DNA of 64,000 nt from Piscinibacter gummiphilus (GCF_032681285.1 NZ_CP136336.1:731001-795000), one strand, 5' to 3'. Counted from the stretch's first letter, positions 16,543 through 25,860 are shown. The notes: a model not told the origin generated them from the letters alone. Made by a program: numbers and translations.

Positions 16543-16973
16543 CATGGCGCGGCCGGGTGGCACGGGCAGGCGTGCTCGGCCGGCGCGCTCATGAACGAAT
16601 CGATGATGGCGCAGGCGCGCTCGCGGGTGGCACCTTCGCATTGCCGACGCAGGGCGACGAGTTGCCGCTCCAGCGACTGGAGCGCCGCGACCTGGCGGCG
16701 CACACGCTCGATGTGGTCGTCGAGCAGCGCATCGACCGCATGGCACGACTGGTAGGGCGTCTGGGCGTATTCGATGAGCTGGCGCACCTCGGCCAGCGGG
16801 ATGTCGAGCGCACGGCAGTGGCGGATGAACTGCAGCCGCGCGAGGTGCCGCGGCGCGTAGTGGCGGTAGCCCGACGCGAGGCGCTCCGGCGCGTCGAGCA
16901 GGCCTTCGCGTTCGTAGTAGCGGATGGTCTGCACGTCGCAGTTGGCGGCGTGGGCGAGTTCACCGATCTTCAT
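16542..16973 (-). CDS. MerR-family Cd(II)/Pb(II)-responsive regulator (CadR-like)
   Basis: A 143-residue MerR regulator: N-terminal winged helix MKIGELAHAANCDVQTIRYYEREGLL, then a dimerisation coiled coil, then metal ligands. CadR-type cysteines are visible in QSCHAVD (about 78), RQCEGATRERACAI (about 112 and 120), and a Cys/His tail HACPCHP. It would bend promoter DNA to activate transcription on metal binding. The ATG is used rather than a GTG one codon upstream. It is divergent from the cation transporter gene and shares its operator. Confidence 0.85.
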   Translation of the reverse strand: MKIGELAHAANCDVQTIRYYEREGLLDAPERLASGYRHYAPRHLARLQFIRHCRALDIPLAEVRQLIEYAQTPYQSCHAVDALLDDHIERVRRQVAALQSLERQLVALRRQCEGATRERACAIIDSFMSAPAEHACPCHPAAP

Positions 16974-16988
16974 CACAAGACCCCGGGG

Positions 16989-17019
16989 TTGACCTTGCAG
17001 CGACTATAGGGTTTCCAAT
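16989..17019 (+). promoter_or_regulatory. MerR-type operator and stretched promoter for the cation transporter
   Basis: A 21-bp imperfect dyad runs from ACC at 16992 to GGT at 17012, centred on 17002, with inner AG/CT symmetry. A TTGACC hexamer at 16989-16994 can serve as the -35 and TCCAAT near 17014-17019 as the -10, giving the 19-20-bp spacer that MerR-family activators require. Layout and sequence resemble CadR/ZntR operators. The promoter reads towards the transporter gene. Confidence 0.6.
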
Positions 17020-17039
17020 GGAGGCATCGCGACTTCCCG

Positions 17040-17687
17040 ATGTTTGCCATGTCCGCTTCCTGCTGTGCCCCCACCCCGCCTTCGGCCGACCCGCGCGTGC
17101 GCAAGGTGCTGTGGATCGCGCTCGTCGTCAATGCCGCGATGTTCTTCGTCGAGGTGGCGGCCGGGCTGTCGGCCGGCTCGGTGTCGCTGCTGGCCGATGC
17201 GGTCGATTTCTTCGGCGATGCCGCCAACTATGGCGTCTCGCTCGCCGTGCTGGCGATGGCGACCCGCGTGCGGGCTCGCGCCGCGCAGCTGAAGGCGGCG
17301 TGCATGGCGGCCTTCGGCGTCTTCGTGCTGGCGCGTGCAGCGTGGGCGCTGCAATCGGGCGCGGTGCCCGAGCCGGTGACGATGGGCGCAGTGGCCATCG
17401 CGGCGCTCGTGGCCAACGTGTCCGTGGCGCTGCTGCTCTTTCGCTACCGTGGAGGTGACGCCAACATGCGCTCGGTGTGGATCTGCTCGCGCAACGATGC
17501 GCTCGGCAATCTCGCGGTGGGCGCGGCGGCCCTGGGCGTGCTGGGCACCGGCACGGCTTGGCCCGACCTGCTGGTGGCCGTCTTCATGGCGGTGCTGGCC
17601 ATCACCGGCTCGGTGACGGTGTTCCGGCAGGCGCGCGCCGAGCTGAACGGCGCTGCCGCCGCTACGCCATCACACGCTTGCCATTGA
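17040..17687 (+). CDS. Small cation diffusion facilitator-like metal efflux transporter
   Basis: A 215-residue inner-membrane protein with about six transmembrane segments and no cytoplasmic C-terminal metal-sensing domain, so shorter than the usual 300-residue CDF proteins. TM2 contains LLADAVDFFGDAANY, with the paired Asp residues of the metal site. TM5 has SRNDALGN, where the usual His of the HxxxD motif is not evident. The N-terminal SASCCAP could bind metal. An ATG 9 bp downstream is an alternative start; neither has a good ribosome site. Pairing with a CadR-like regulator points to export of Cd, Pb, Zn or Co. Confidence 0.78.
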   Translation: MFAMSASCCAPTPPSADPRVRKVLWIALVVNAAMFFVEVAAGLSAGSVSLLADAVDFFGDAANYGVSLAVLAMATRVRARAAQLKAACMAAFGVFVLARAAWALQSGAVPEPVTMGAVAIAALVANVSVALLLFRYRGGDANMRSVWICSRNDALGNLAVGAAALGVLGTGTAWPDLLVAVFMAVLAITGSVTVFRQARAELNGAAAATPSHACH

Positions 17688-18855
17688 GCCAGAGCCCGAC
17701 CCAGGTGCGCCGCACCGCGAGGTGGTAGCTGGCCACCAGCAGCGCGGTGGCCACCACGTTGATGCCGATGTACTTGATCGACCAGTGCAGCGGCGAGAGC
17801 ATCACCGCCGCCTGCAAGGCCATCACCAGCGGCAGGTGGGCGATGTAGATCCAGTACGAGGCATCGGCCAGGTAGCGCACGGTGGGGCTCGGCTTCGAGA
17901 AGAAGCGCAGGCCGAGGCCGACGAAGGCCAGGGTGCTGGCCGTGAGGCCGATGCCGTAGGCGATGGCGTAGCCCGCCTTCGGTCCGAGGTCGGTGATGGG
18001 CGCGAGGCCCGGGTGCGTGGTGGCCGAGAGCAGGGCCACGAAGCCGCCGGCGATGCCGAGCAGCCCGTGCCCCACCCAGCGGCGGGCCAGCGTGTCGAGC
18101 AGCGCACGCTGCCGCCCGAGCGCCCAGCCGAGCGCGAACACATACGCGTAGACGAAGAGCGGGCCGGGCGGCGGGATCAGCGTGTAGCCCGGCGTGGGCA
18201 CGCCGAGGATGACGATCCAGTCGGGCGTGAGAAAGAGCGCCAGCGCGATCGGTGCCGCCAGCAGCAGCGCACCGGCCGGGGTGGCGAGCACGCGCCGCAG
18301 CAGCGCATCGAGCTTCGCGCCCTCGGCATCGACTCGCCGCCATAGCGCACGCGCCAGCAGCGCCAGGCTATACAGCCAGAGCAGCAGATAGAGGAACCAC
18401 AGGTGCATGAAGTTGGGCTTGCTCTCGCGCATGAAGGGCGGCAGCGGGTCGGGCAGCACGCCTCCGTGCTGGCGCGTCACCGCCCAGATCACCACCGCGA
18501 CGATGGCCACGAAGCAGACCGCCCAGCCCACCGCGAGTGGCCCCGCGATGCGCTTGGCGCGGTTGCGCACGAAGCCGGCCACGCCGCGGCGTGCCAGCAA
18601 TTGCTGCGCGAAGAAGCCGGCGACGAGGAAGAACACCGGCATGCGGAACACGTGGATCGCATACATGAGCAGCGAGGCGACCCGGCTCTGCTGCGTGTCG
18701 GCGATGGGCCACAGCGTGGGGGTCTGCTCCACGCCGGGGATGAACGACAGCGTGGCGTGCAGCACGATGCCCAGCAGCAAGGCCGCTGCACGCACCGCGT
18801 CGAGGGCGTGCAGGCGCGAGGCCGGCGCCGCCGCGCCCTCAGGCGGCGCTGTCAT
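17662..18855 (-). CDS. Acyltransferase 3 family membrane protein
   Basis: A 397-residue polytopic membrane protein. The N-terminal LHALDAVRAAALLLGIVLHATL carries the family's R and H residues, followed by IHVFRMPVFFLVAGFFA, and later segments alternate with short loops. These enzymes (OafA/OpgC-like) move acyl groups onto sugars, glucans or lipids in the envelope. The acceptor is unknown. Its 3' end overlaps that of the convergent transporter gene by 26 bp, and its start overlaps the preceding 127-residue membrane protein gene by 17 bp. Confidence 0.82.
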   Translation of the reverse strand: MTAPPEGAAAPASRLHALDAVRAAALLLGIVLHATLSFIPGVEQTPTLWPIADTQQSRVASLLMYAIHVFRMPVFFLVAGFFAQQLLARRGVAGFVRNRAKRIAGPLAVGWAVCFVAIVAVVIWAVTRQHGGVLPDPLPPFMRESKPNFMHLWFLYLLLWLYSLALLARALWRRVDAEGAKLDALLRRVLATPAGALLLAAPIALALFLTPDWIVILGVPTPGYTLIPPPGPLFVYAYVFALGWALGRQRALLDTLARRWVGHGLLGIAGGFVALLSATTHPGLAPITDLGPKAGYAIAYGIGLTASTLAFVGLGLRFFSKPSPTVRYLADASYWIYIAHLPLVMALQAAVMLSPLHWSIKYIGINVVATALLVASYHLAVRRTWVGLWLNGKRVMA

Positions 18856-19222
18856 CGAGGCGGCGGGTGCCCGATGCCGCGCCCACGGCGCCCAGGATGC
18901 CCGCCACCATCAGCACGTACCAGAGCGGCAGCGTGCTGGTCTCGCCATTCACGAGCGACGCCGCGCGCAGCACGAGCCCCGCCGCCGAGGCCAGCGCGAG
19001 CGCGAGCAGGGCCCATGAGATGAGCTGCGAGAGGCCGCGGATCTGGGCCGTCTTTGCGCCGATGACGAAGAGCACGAAACCGGCAATGCTCAGCAGCGGG
19101 AAGAGCACCCACAGGGTGGCGTCGACTGTGCCGGCGACGAGGCCGAGCGGCGCCGCGACGAGCACCCCTCCCGCGAACAGACCCAAGGCGACCATGAAGG
19201 CGCCCGCGATCAGCAATGCCAT
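18839..19222 (-). CDS. Hypothetical four-helix membrane protein
   Basis: A 127-residue protein made almost entirely of four hydrophobic segments (starting MALLIAGAFMVALGLFAGGV) with short Gly/Ala-rich loops and a polar C-terminus (GTRRLDDSAA). No family is recognised. It is upstream of, and overlaps by 17 bp, the acyltransferase gene, so the two are likely translated together. Confidence 0.65.
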   Translation of the reverse strand: MALLIAGAFMVALGLFAGGVLVAAPLGLVAGTVDATLWVLFPLLSIAGFVLFVIGAKTAQIRGLSQLISWALLALALASAAGLVLRAASLVNGETSTLPLWYVLMVAGILGAVGAASGTRRLDDSAA

Positions 19223-19282
19223 GTTGTTCTCCCCTGTGGCTGTGGTCGCGGAATCTTCTCACAGGGTTTTCTGGCCGCGGTG

Positions 19283-20251
19283 CTACGACGCGTGCCCCTC
19301 TGCTGCCAGCGGCTCGGGCCGCGTGCGCAGCGCCCACAGCACGCCCGCCACCAGCAGCGCGATGCCGGCCAGCGTCTCGGGCGCCGGCCACTGCCGGCGC
19401 AGGAGGAACGCGTAGCAGAGCGCCGCCAGCGTCTCGAACACGATCAGCTGGCCGGCCAGGCTCGGCGGCAGGCGCTGGCTCGCTTCGTTCCAGCACACGG
19501 TGCCGAGCCACGAAGCAAAGAGGCCGATGGCGAACATCAGCAGCAGGAAGTCGCCCGGCCGCGGGCCGAAGGGCATGGAGAAACGGTCGCCGCTCAGGGC
19601 ACTCCAGACCCACACCGACGCGTAGCCGATCACCGCCAGCGGCAGGGTCGCGAGGCCTTGCGCGGTGGCCCAGCTGCGCGGGTTGCGGTCGGGGTGAGCG
19701 CGCAGCCATTCGGCATTGCGGATCGGGTACCAGGTCCAGCACACCACGGCGCCGATGGCCAGCAAGGCCCCGAGTGCGTAGCGCGCGATGTCGGCGCCCG
19801 GGTCCTGCCGCAGATGGGTGATCTCGACGTGGTTGACGAGCGCGATGCCCGCGGCGATGAGCGCCAGTGACGGCAGCATCCGCCCCCATGGCAGCTTGGC
19901 CTCGCGGCTCCCGCTGCGCAGGTTGGCGGTGATCGCGATCACGACCGGCAGCGTGCCGATGATCATGGTCGGCAGCGGCCCGCCGGCGCGCTGGATGGCA
20001 CTCGCGAGGAAGAGGTAGTAGATGACGTTGCCGACGGCGGCGAGCTTGAGCGCCTCGACCCAGTCGCTGCGGGTCAGCTCGCGCAGGCGTGCACGGTCGA
20101 ACCACGCGAGCGGCAGCGCGATCAGGCCGAAGGCCAGGTAGCGGCCGAACGACTGCAGCGTGGCCGGGTACTCGGCCAGCATCAAGGGCCCCACGAAGAC
20201 GAGGCCCCACATCAGGCCGGCGGCCAGGGCGAAGAGGAATCCAGCGGTCAT
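19283..20251 (-). CDS. EamA/DMT-superfamily transporter
   Basis: A 322-residue inner-membrane protein with ten predicted helices in two EamA repeats. The first begins GFLFALAAGLMWGLVFVGP, the second around YALGALLAIGAVVCWTWYP and closes with FETLAALCYAFLLRRQWP, the usual repeat ending. Such proteins export amino acids, drugs or nucleosides. I used the ATG of MTAGFLF; the frame is open further upstream only as a shadow of the AraC-type gene. That regulator gene ends 14 bp upstream on the same strand, so it probably controls this exporter. Confidence 0.82.
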   Translation of the reverse strand: MTAGFLFALAAGLMWGLVFVGPLMLAEYPATLQSFGRYLAFGLIALPLAWFDRARLRELTRSDWVEALKLAAVGNVIYYLFLASAIQRAGGPLPTMIIGTLPVVIAITANLRSGSREAKLPWGRMLPSLALIAAGIALVNHVEITHLRQDPGADIARYALGALLAIGAVVCWTWYPIRNAEWLRAHPDRNPRSWATAQGLATLPLAVIGYASVWVWSALSGDRFSMPFGPRPGDFLLLMFAIGLFASWLGTVCWNEASQRLPPSLAGQLIVFETLAALCYAFLLRRQWPAPETLAGIALLVAGVLWALRTRPEPLAAEGHAS

Positions 20252-20265
20252 CCGGCCAGTGTCGG

Positions 20266-21123
20266 TCAGGCGCGCGGGCGGGGTCTTGTCTCTAATTGCG
20301 CCTGGTAGCGCGCCGGTGTGACGCCGTGCATGCGCGCAAACCGCTTGGTGAGGTGCGCCTGGTCGGCCAGGCCCACGGCCGGCGCCACTTCGGCGGGCGG
20401 CATGCCCGCGGCGAGCAGGTGCTTCGCACGCGCGAGGCGCACGGCCATGAGCATCTGGTGCGGCGTCGCGTGGTAGCGCAGCTTGAAGCGTCGCAGGAAG
20501 TGGAAAGGGCTCAAGCCGGCCTCGGCCGCCAGGCGGTCGAGCGTCAGTGCGTTGGCGTAGTCGTCGTGCATCAGCGTGAGGCTGCGCGCGAGGGCGGTGT
20601 CGTGGGCCCTGTCGTGGGCTGTCAGGCGATCGTTCGCGGGTTGGTCGACCCTGGCGTGCGGGCGCAGCGCGGCCAGCAGCTCGGCCAGCGCGCTGTCGCT
20701 CGCGAGTGAATCGGGCGCCTGCCAGAGCGCGGCGAGCTGCGCGCTCAGCCGCCGGGCGGTGGCCGGGTCGTGCGCCGTCGCGTCGGCAAACCACCAGCGC
20801 TCGCCGGTCACGGCTTCGAGCAGCGCCTCGTCGAGGTAGACCATGCGATAGCGCCAGCCCTGCGCCGTCTCGGCGCGGCCGGTGTGCAGCTCGCCCGGGT
20901 TCATCAGCACGAGCGTGCCCGGCGTGGCCAGGTGCTCGGCACCGCGGTAGCGGAAGCGCTCGACCCCAGCGTCGATCACGCCGAGCCCGAAGGCTTCGTG
21001 CAGGTGCGGGTCGAAGGCATGCCGCACGATCTGCGCCCGGTACAGCTCGACCCCGCCGCGCGCCGTGCGCTTGAACTCGGCGGCATCGAGCGGGCTGTCG
21101 AAGGTGTCGGGGACGGCGTTCAT
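20266..21123 (-). CDS. AraC-family transcriptional regulator
   Basis: A 285-residue regulator. The N-terminal cupin-type sensing domain (HAFDPHLHEAFGLGVIDAG, then TPGTLVLMNPGELHTG) is followed by a C-terminal pair of helix-turn-helices: TLDRLAAEAGLSPFHFLRRFK and VAPAVGLADQAHLTKRFARMHGVTPARY. The effector is unknown. It is transcribed just ahead of the EamA transporter gene, a common arrangement for AraC-controlled amino acid exporters. Confidence 0.85.
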   Translation of the reverse strand: MNAVPDTFDSPLDAAEFKRTARGGVELYRAQIVRHAFDPHLHEAFGLGVIDAGVERFRYRGAEHLATPGTLVLMNPGELHTGRAETAQGWRYRMVYLDEALLEAVTGERWWFADATAHDPATARRLSAQLAALWQAPDSLASDSALAELLAALRPHARVDQPANDRLTAHDRAHDTALARSLTLMHDDYANALTLDRLAAEAGLSPFHFLRRFKLRYHATPHQMLMAVRLARAKHLLAAGMPPAEVAPAVGLADQAHLTKRFARMHGVTPARYQAQLETRPRPRA

Positions 21124-21181
21124 GGTCAGGCGACGATGATCGCAGCCCGCACGCGCTTTGCCCAGGCGCGCCGGGCGGGCA

Positions 21182-21688
21182 TCAGCCCAGCAGCGTGGGG
21201 TTGTGGCGCCAGAGCCAGAAGTTGAGCGCCGAGGCGAAGCTCACCCACGCGAGGTAGGGCAGCAGCAGGCCAGCGGCGCCGCGCCGCACGCGCCAGAAGG
21301 CGGCGACGGTGGCCACGATCAGCAGCCAGAGCAGGGCGATGTCGGCCATCGCGAGCGCACCCTGGTGCCAGGCGAAGAACAGCCAGCTCCAGAGCACGTT
21401 GGGCACCAGTTGCACGACGTAGAAGGTGAGCGCGATGCGCCGGGCCGAGGTCGGCGGCGTGCGCCACACCCACCAGGCCGCCACCGCCATGGCCGCGTAC
21501 AGCAGCGTCCACACCGGCCCGAAGAGCCAGGCCGGCGGCGCCCAGGCGGGCAGCGTGAGCTGGCGGTAGAAGCTGCCGGCGTCGGCCGACGCCACGCCGC
21601 CGATGGCGGCCACCGCCGCGCTCAGCGCCAGCCACGCGGCCAGGGCCGCCCACGGGTGGCGCGGTGAAGGAAGAGGGAGGCTTGTCAT
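21182..21688 (-). CDS. TspO/MBR-family tryptophan-rich membrane protein
   Basis: A 168-residue protein with five transmembrane helices. Family marks are FYRQLTLPAWAPPAWLFGPVWTLLYAAMAVAAWWVW, QLVPNVLWSWLFFAWHQ and the C-terminal ASALNFWLWRHNP. TspO proteins bind porphyrins and are linked to stress and tetrapyrrole handling in proteobacteria. I used the ATG of MTSLPLPSP. It is transcribed alone between the AraC-type and TPR genes on the same strand. Confidence 0.9.
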   Translation of the reverse strand: MTSLPLPSPRHPWAALAAWLALSAAVAAIGGVASADAGSFYRQLTLPAWAPPAWLFGPVWTLLYAAMAVAAWWVWRTPPTSARRIALTFYVVQLVPNVLWSWLFFAWHQGALAMADIALLWLLIVATVAAFWRVRRGAAGLLLPYLAWVSFASALNFWLWRHNPTLLG

Positions 21689-21751
21689 CGCTCGAGTGTC
21701 GGCCGAGGCGAACACCCGTGCCCGCGGTGCGGGCTCCCCTCGCCGTTCGCC

Positions 21752-23077
21752 TCAGGTGGGCCGCAAGGCCTGGGCGCGCTGGCCGAGGCGCTGTGACCAG
21801 GCGCTGCGCGGCCGTTGCGCCAGCCGCTCATGCGCGAGGCCGCGCGCCAGCGCTACGTCACCCGAGCGCAGGGCCGCCTCGACGAGCATGAGGTCGATCA
21901 GGTCCCGCTGCGCATGGCTGCCGCCGAAGCGGTGCGCCTGCGAGCGGATGCCGCGCAGCAGGCGGGTCGCGCGCGCGTGGTCACCTTCGGCGAAGGCCTG
22001 CACCGCGAGCACTGCCGGGTGGCCCACGTCTCGGGTGAAGCTCGCGTTGTCGCCGTCGCTCGCCATCGCCGACTGCTGCGCGTCCAGCAGCTGCCGCTGC
22101 GCGGCCTTCATGCCCGCGCCGGTGAAGGCGAGCATCGCGTGCAGGTCGTTGAAGGCGTAGTGGCCGCTTGCCGCATGCGGCACCCAACGCTCGGCGAGGG
22201 CCTGCCAGCGCCGGCCGACGTCGACCCCACGCAGGTTCAGCCGCCACAGCATCGCGCTCGCGTCGATGAGGTCGAGCACCACGCCCGAGCCGGTGCCACC
22301 GATGCTGCGGTCATACAGGCGCAGCACCTCGGCGTGGTCGTCGAGCTCGAGGTGGAAGAGCGCGAGGTGCCACCAGTTGTGCGTGGCGAGGAAGCTCCCG
22401 TCGGCCCAGGTGTCGCTCGTGGTCTGCAGCCAGGCGATGCCGGCGCGCGGGTCGTGCCGCATCTCGTGCACGTGCGCCACCGCGTGCCAGCCCCAGCTGT
22501 CGTGCGGCTCCAGCTCCACGCAGCGCCGGCCCTGGCGCTCGGCATCGACGTACTGGCCGCATTCCTCCAGCCCGAAGGCGTGCATGCCCAGCACCGCGGG
22601 CCAGCCGGGCACGGCGGCGTCCCAGTCGGGCAGGGCGCGGGCGATGCGGTCGCGCAGCATGCGGCTGTCGCCCCGGAAGAAGTCGAGCTGGTGGCCCACC
22701 TGCAGCGCGAGCGTGTCGCGCGGGTGGCGCAGGCTGAGGTCTTCGAGCTGCAGCGCGGCCTCGCGCCAGCGGCCGTCGCACAGGGCACGGGCAGCGGCGA
22801 GGTGGCGCTGCTCGCGCTCGTCGGCCGGCAGATCGGCGGCGGCATCGAGTGCGGCGCGTGCAGCCGGCAGCGCGGGGGCTTCGGTGCCGAGCAGCAGCAC
22901 CCAGGCCTTGAAGGCGTGGGCCATCGGCATCTCGGGATTGATCGCAATGGCCTGTTCGATGGTGGCGAGCGGGTCGCCCACCATGCACAGCAGCTCGCGC
23001 GCGGCGCGTTCGTAGGTGTCGAGGCTTGGCGGCGTGGCGTTGCTCACGCGGTGGCCTTGGGGATCGATGAGGTTCAT
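21752..23077 (-). CDS. Tetratricopeptide-repeat protein of the TTC38-like type
   Basis: A 441-residue soluble protein made of helical repeats. Residues such as YERAARELLCMVGDPLATIEQAI, HAVAHVHEMRHDPRAGIAWL and THNWWHLALFHLELDDHAEVL match the TTC38-like TPR family, in which the His/Trp-rich centre (HNWWH) is conserved. No enzymatic domain is seen. Role unknown, probably protein-protein contact. It starts 19 bp downstream of the hydroxylase-like gene's stop on the same strand, so the two may be co-transcribed. Confidence 0.8.
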   Translation of the reverse strand: MNLIDPQGHRVSNATPPSLDTYERAARELLCMVGDPLATIEQAIAINPEMPMAHAFKAWVLLLGTEAPALPAARAALDAAADLPADEREQRHLAAARALCDGRWREAALQLEDLSLRHPRDTLALQVGHQLDFFRGDSRMLRDRIARALPDWDAAVPGWPAVLGMHAFGLEECGQYVDAERQGRRCVELEPHDSWGWHAVAHVHEMRHDPRAGIAWLQTTSDTWADGSFLATHNWWHLALFHLELDDHAEVLRLYDRSIGGTGSGVVLDLIDASAMLWRLNLRGVDVGRRWQALAERWVPHAASGHYAFNDLHAMLAFTGAGMKAAQRQLLDAQQSAMASDGDNASFTRDVGHPAVLAVQAFAEGDHARATRLLRGIRSQAHRFGGSHAQRDLIDLMLVEAALRSGDVALARGLAHERLAQRPRSAWSQRLGQRAQALRPT

Positions 23078-23096
23078 GTCGGTTCTCCTGAAGGGC

Positions 23097-23846
23097 TCAG
23101 CGGCGGGTCGACACGTCGCGCAGCATCAGCATGTCGAGCACGCGCGCCGAGGCGCCGTGCCAGAAGCCGTTGTCGCGCGCATGGTGCGCCGGGTTGCGGA
23201 AAGTGCCGAACACCATGTCGATGACGGGCAGGTCGGAGTAGTTGAAGCGGTGCACCCCTTGCGCGTGGTGCAGCGAGTGGCTCTCGGGGCGCTGCACGAA
23301 GAAGCCCAGCCACTGGGGCGTGCGCAGGTTGGCGTGCTGGAAGGTCGCCAGAAGGGTGATGAAGAGGATGGCCGGCGTGGCGGCTGCGGGCGGCACGCCG
23401 ATCACGGTGAAGGCGACGCTGTTGACGAGCGTCCAGCCGGCCATGTCGAGCGGGCTGAACCAGAAGGCGCTGCTCACGTCGAGCCGCTCGGCGCTGTGGT
23501 GCATCTGGTGCAAGAGGTGCCACAGCGGCGTGTAGCGGTGCATCGCGCGGTGGTAGGCATAGCCCAGCAGTTCGTAGGCCAGCACGCCGGCCGCTGCGGC
23601 TGCGAAGGTGGGCCAGGTCGACAGGTCGAAGAGCTGCAGCGGGGCCAGCGTGTCGGCCCACAGCAGCGGCAGGTACGACGACAGCATCAGGTAGCCGACC
23701 AGCGCGGCCGCTGCGCGTGGCCACCAGCCACGCACGTGCGGCATGGGGCGCGCGGGCGCCAGGCGCTCCCACAGCAGGAGGCCGATGAAGAGGGCCATGA
23801 CGCACAAGGTGATGGGGTCGATGAGAATGTCGATCGGGGTGGGCAT
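23097..23846 (-). CDS. Sterol desaturase/fatty acid hydroxylase superfamily protein
   Basis: A 249-residue membrane enzyme with the diiron histidine boxes of the superfamily: HRAMH, HLLHQMHHS and, near the C-terminus, HSLHHAQGVHRFN. Hydrophobic helices precede and separate the boxes. Members hydroxylate or desaturate lipids or sterol-like molecules using O2. The substrate is unknown. I used the ATG of MPTPIDILID; a longer version in the same frame lacks a plausible ribosome site. It leads into the TPR gene. Confidence 0.82.
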   Translation of the reverse strand: MPTPIDILIDPITLCVMALFIGLLLWERLAPARPMPHVRGWWPRAAAALVGYLMLSSYLPLLWADTLAPLQLFDLSTWPTFAAAAAGVLAYELLGYAYHRAMHRYTPLWHLLHQMHHSAERLDVSSAFWFSPLDMAGWTLVNSVAFTVIGVPPAAATPAILFITLLATFQHANLRTPQWLGFFVQRPESHSLHHAQGVHRFNYSDLPVIDMVFGTFRNPAHHARDNGFWHGASARVLDMLMLRDVSTRR

Positions 23847-23941
23847 GGCGACGTGGCTGAGGTGTTGTGAGGGTCGCCATCGTCTGCCGCTTGCGCCCAT
23901 CACACCAAAGCCGAACCGGCCAAAACACGGCGAAAACTGCC

Positions 23942-24979
23942 ATGCCACTGGACAGACCCATCACCGTCGCCCTGCTGGGCACGCCGGCCGTCAGCGCCGC
24001 CACGCTCTATGGGTTCTACGATTCGCTGCACAGCACCCGCCGCGACTGGCAGATGCTGCACGGCGGGCCCGACACGCCGTCGCCCTTCCGCCCGCTGGTG
24101 GTGAGCGCCGACGGCCAGCCCTTCGAAGGCGGCAACGGCGTGCGCATCACGCCCGATGCCAGCTTCGCCGAGTGCCCGCACCCCGACGTGGCGGTGATCA
24201 CCGACCTGATGATCCCGCCCGGCACGCCGGTGCAGGGCCTCTACGACGCCGAGGTGGCGTGGCTGCGCGATGCCTACGACCATGGTGCGACGCTGGCCTC
24301 GGCCTGCTCGGGTGCGCTGCTCCTCGCACGCACCGGCCTGCTCGACGACCAGGAGGCCACCTCGCACTGGGCCTACTGCGACCTGCTGGCGCGCGAGTAC
24401 CCGCGCACCCGCTGGCACGCCGAGCGCGGGCTCATCGTGGCCGGGCCGCAGCAGCGGCTCATCATGGCAGGCAGCGGGGTGGCGTGGCACATGCTGGTGC
24501 TCGCGCTGATCGCGCGTTATGCCTCGCCTGACGAGGCGATGCAGGTCGCCCGCATCAACCTGCTCGACCTCAACAGCACCAGCGCCACGGCGTATGCGTC
24601 GCTCACGCGTGGCCCGCGTGCAGCCGACGAACTGGTGGCGCGCTGCCAGCTCTGGGTGGCGTCGAACTACCGGGTGGAGTCGCCGGTGGCGCAGATGATG
24701 ACCTTGTCGGGCCTGCCCGAGCGCACCTTCAAGCGCCGCTTCACGCAGGCCACCGGCATGACGCCGCTCGACTACGTGCACACCGTGCGGCTCGAAGAAG
24801 CCAAGCAAATGCTCGAGTCGACCGACCTGCCGGTCGAAGAGATCGCACTCGAAGTGGGCTACCAGGACGCGAGCTTCTTCGGCCGCCTCTTCCGCCGCAA
24901 GGTGGCGCTGACGCCGGCGCAGTACCGCAAGCGCTTTGCGCCGCTCGGCGCACAGTTGCGGCGCGCGGCGTCGGTCTAG
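23942..24979 (+). CDS. GlxA-family AraC-type transcriptional regulator
   Basis: A 345-residue regulator. The N-terminal DJ-1/PfpI-like domain (about 8-190) retains the elbow cysteine in SACSGALLLARTGLLDD. The C-terminal AraC DNA-binding domain contains LSGLPERTFKRRFTQATGMTPLDYVHTVRLEEAK and IALEVGYQDASFFGRLFRR. Relatives respond to nitrogenous metabolites such as arginine or choline derivatives. The ATG of MPLDRPITV is the natural start. Its stop codon shares the CTAG tetramer with the stop of the convergent LysR gene. Confidence 0.87.
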   Translation: MPLDRPITVALLGTPAVSAATLYGFYDSLHSTRRDWQMLHGGPDTPSPFRPLVVSADGQPFEGGNGVRITPDASFAECPHPDVAVITDLMIPPGTPVQGLYDAEVAWLRDAYDHGATLASACSGALLLARTGLLDDQEATSHWAYCDLLAREYPRTRWHAERGLIVAGPQQRLIMAGSGVAWHMLVLALIARYASPDEAMQVARINLLDLNSTSATAYASLTRGPRAADELVARCQLWVASNYRVESPVAQMMTLSGLPERTFKRRFTQATGMTPLDYVHTVRLEEAKQMLESTDLPVEEIALEVGYQDASFFGRLFRRKVALTPAQYRKRFAPLGAQLRRAASV

Positions 24980-25860
24980 GCCTGTCTCAAGCGCCAGAGC
25001 ACGTCCAGCACGTGGGCCGTGGAAGGCTCGAGCGCGCCCGTGCGGTGCGCGATGCCGAGCGGGCGCCAGAGCTTGGGTTTGAGCGGCAGCATGGCGATGC
25101 GCTTGTCGGCCTGCGCGGCAGTGGCCTCGTGCGGCAGCAGCGCCGCACCGTAGCCGGCCGCGACGAGGCTCTTGATCGCGTCGTTGTAGTTGAGCTCGAT
25201 GCGGGCGCGCGGCTGCTCGCCGGCTTCGGCGAACCACTCGCCGGTGAGGCGCGAGAGCCGCGTGCTCGCGTCGTTCAGGATGAGCGGCTGCTGTGCGAGC
25301 CAGGCGGGCGTGGCGTGGCTCGGTGCCTTCCATGACGCAGGCACGAAGGCCATCACCGGGTCGCGCCGCCAGGGCTGCACCTTGAGACCCACGCTCGCCG
25401 CCTGCGGCAGCGCGACGAGGCCGATGTCGACCGTGCCGCCGGCCAGGCGCGCCATGGTCTCCTGCGAGGTGAGCACGGCCACCTGCACGTCGATGCCGGG
25501 GTGGTCGCGCGACAGCACCTCCACCGCCTGCGGCAGCAGGTGCGCCAGCACGCCGGTCGACGCGCCCACGCGCACGCGGCCGGTGCGGCCTTCCACGAGG
25601 CGCTGCACTTCGTCGAGCGCGGCGTCGGCATCGGCCAGCAGGCGGCGCGCGCGCTCGATCAGTGCGGCACCGGGCCCCGTGGGGGCGACCTGGCCGCGGT
25701 TGCGCAGCAGCAGCGGCGCGTTCAGGCGCGACTCCAGCTCCGACACATGCAGGCTCACCGTGGGCGGCGCGAGGTGCAGCGCGCGGGCGGCAGCGGCAAA
25801 CGAGCCGAGGTCGGCGATGGTGACGAGAGTGCGCAGGCGGTCGAGGTCGAGTTCACGCAT
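24976..25860 (-). CDS. LysR-family transcriptional regulator
   Basis: A 294-residue LysR regulator. The N-terminal winged helix reads [38 protein letters not shown]. The effector domain begins around [15 protein letters not shown] and includes [24 protein letters not shown] used the ATG of MRELDLDRL; a longer start adds 24 unlikely residues. It is divergent from argC over a 101-bp gap and might control it, although LysR regulation of argC is not an established rule. Confidence 0.87.
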   Translation of the reverse strand: MRELDLDRLRTLVTIADLGSFAAAARALHLAPPTVSLHVSELESRLNAPLLLRNRGQVAPTGPGAALIERARRLLADADAALDEVQRLVEGRTGRVRVGASTGVLAHLLPQAVEVLSRDHPGIDVQVAVLTSQETMARLAGGTVDIGLVALPQAASVGLKVQPWRRDPVMAFVPASWKAPSHATPAWLAQQPLILNDASTRLSRLTGEWFAEAGEQPRARIELNYNDAIKSLVAAGYGAALLPHEATAAQADKRIAMLPLKPKLWRPLGIAHRTGALEPSTAHVLDVLWRLRQA

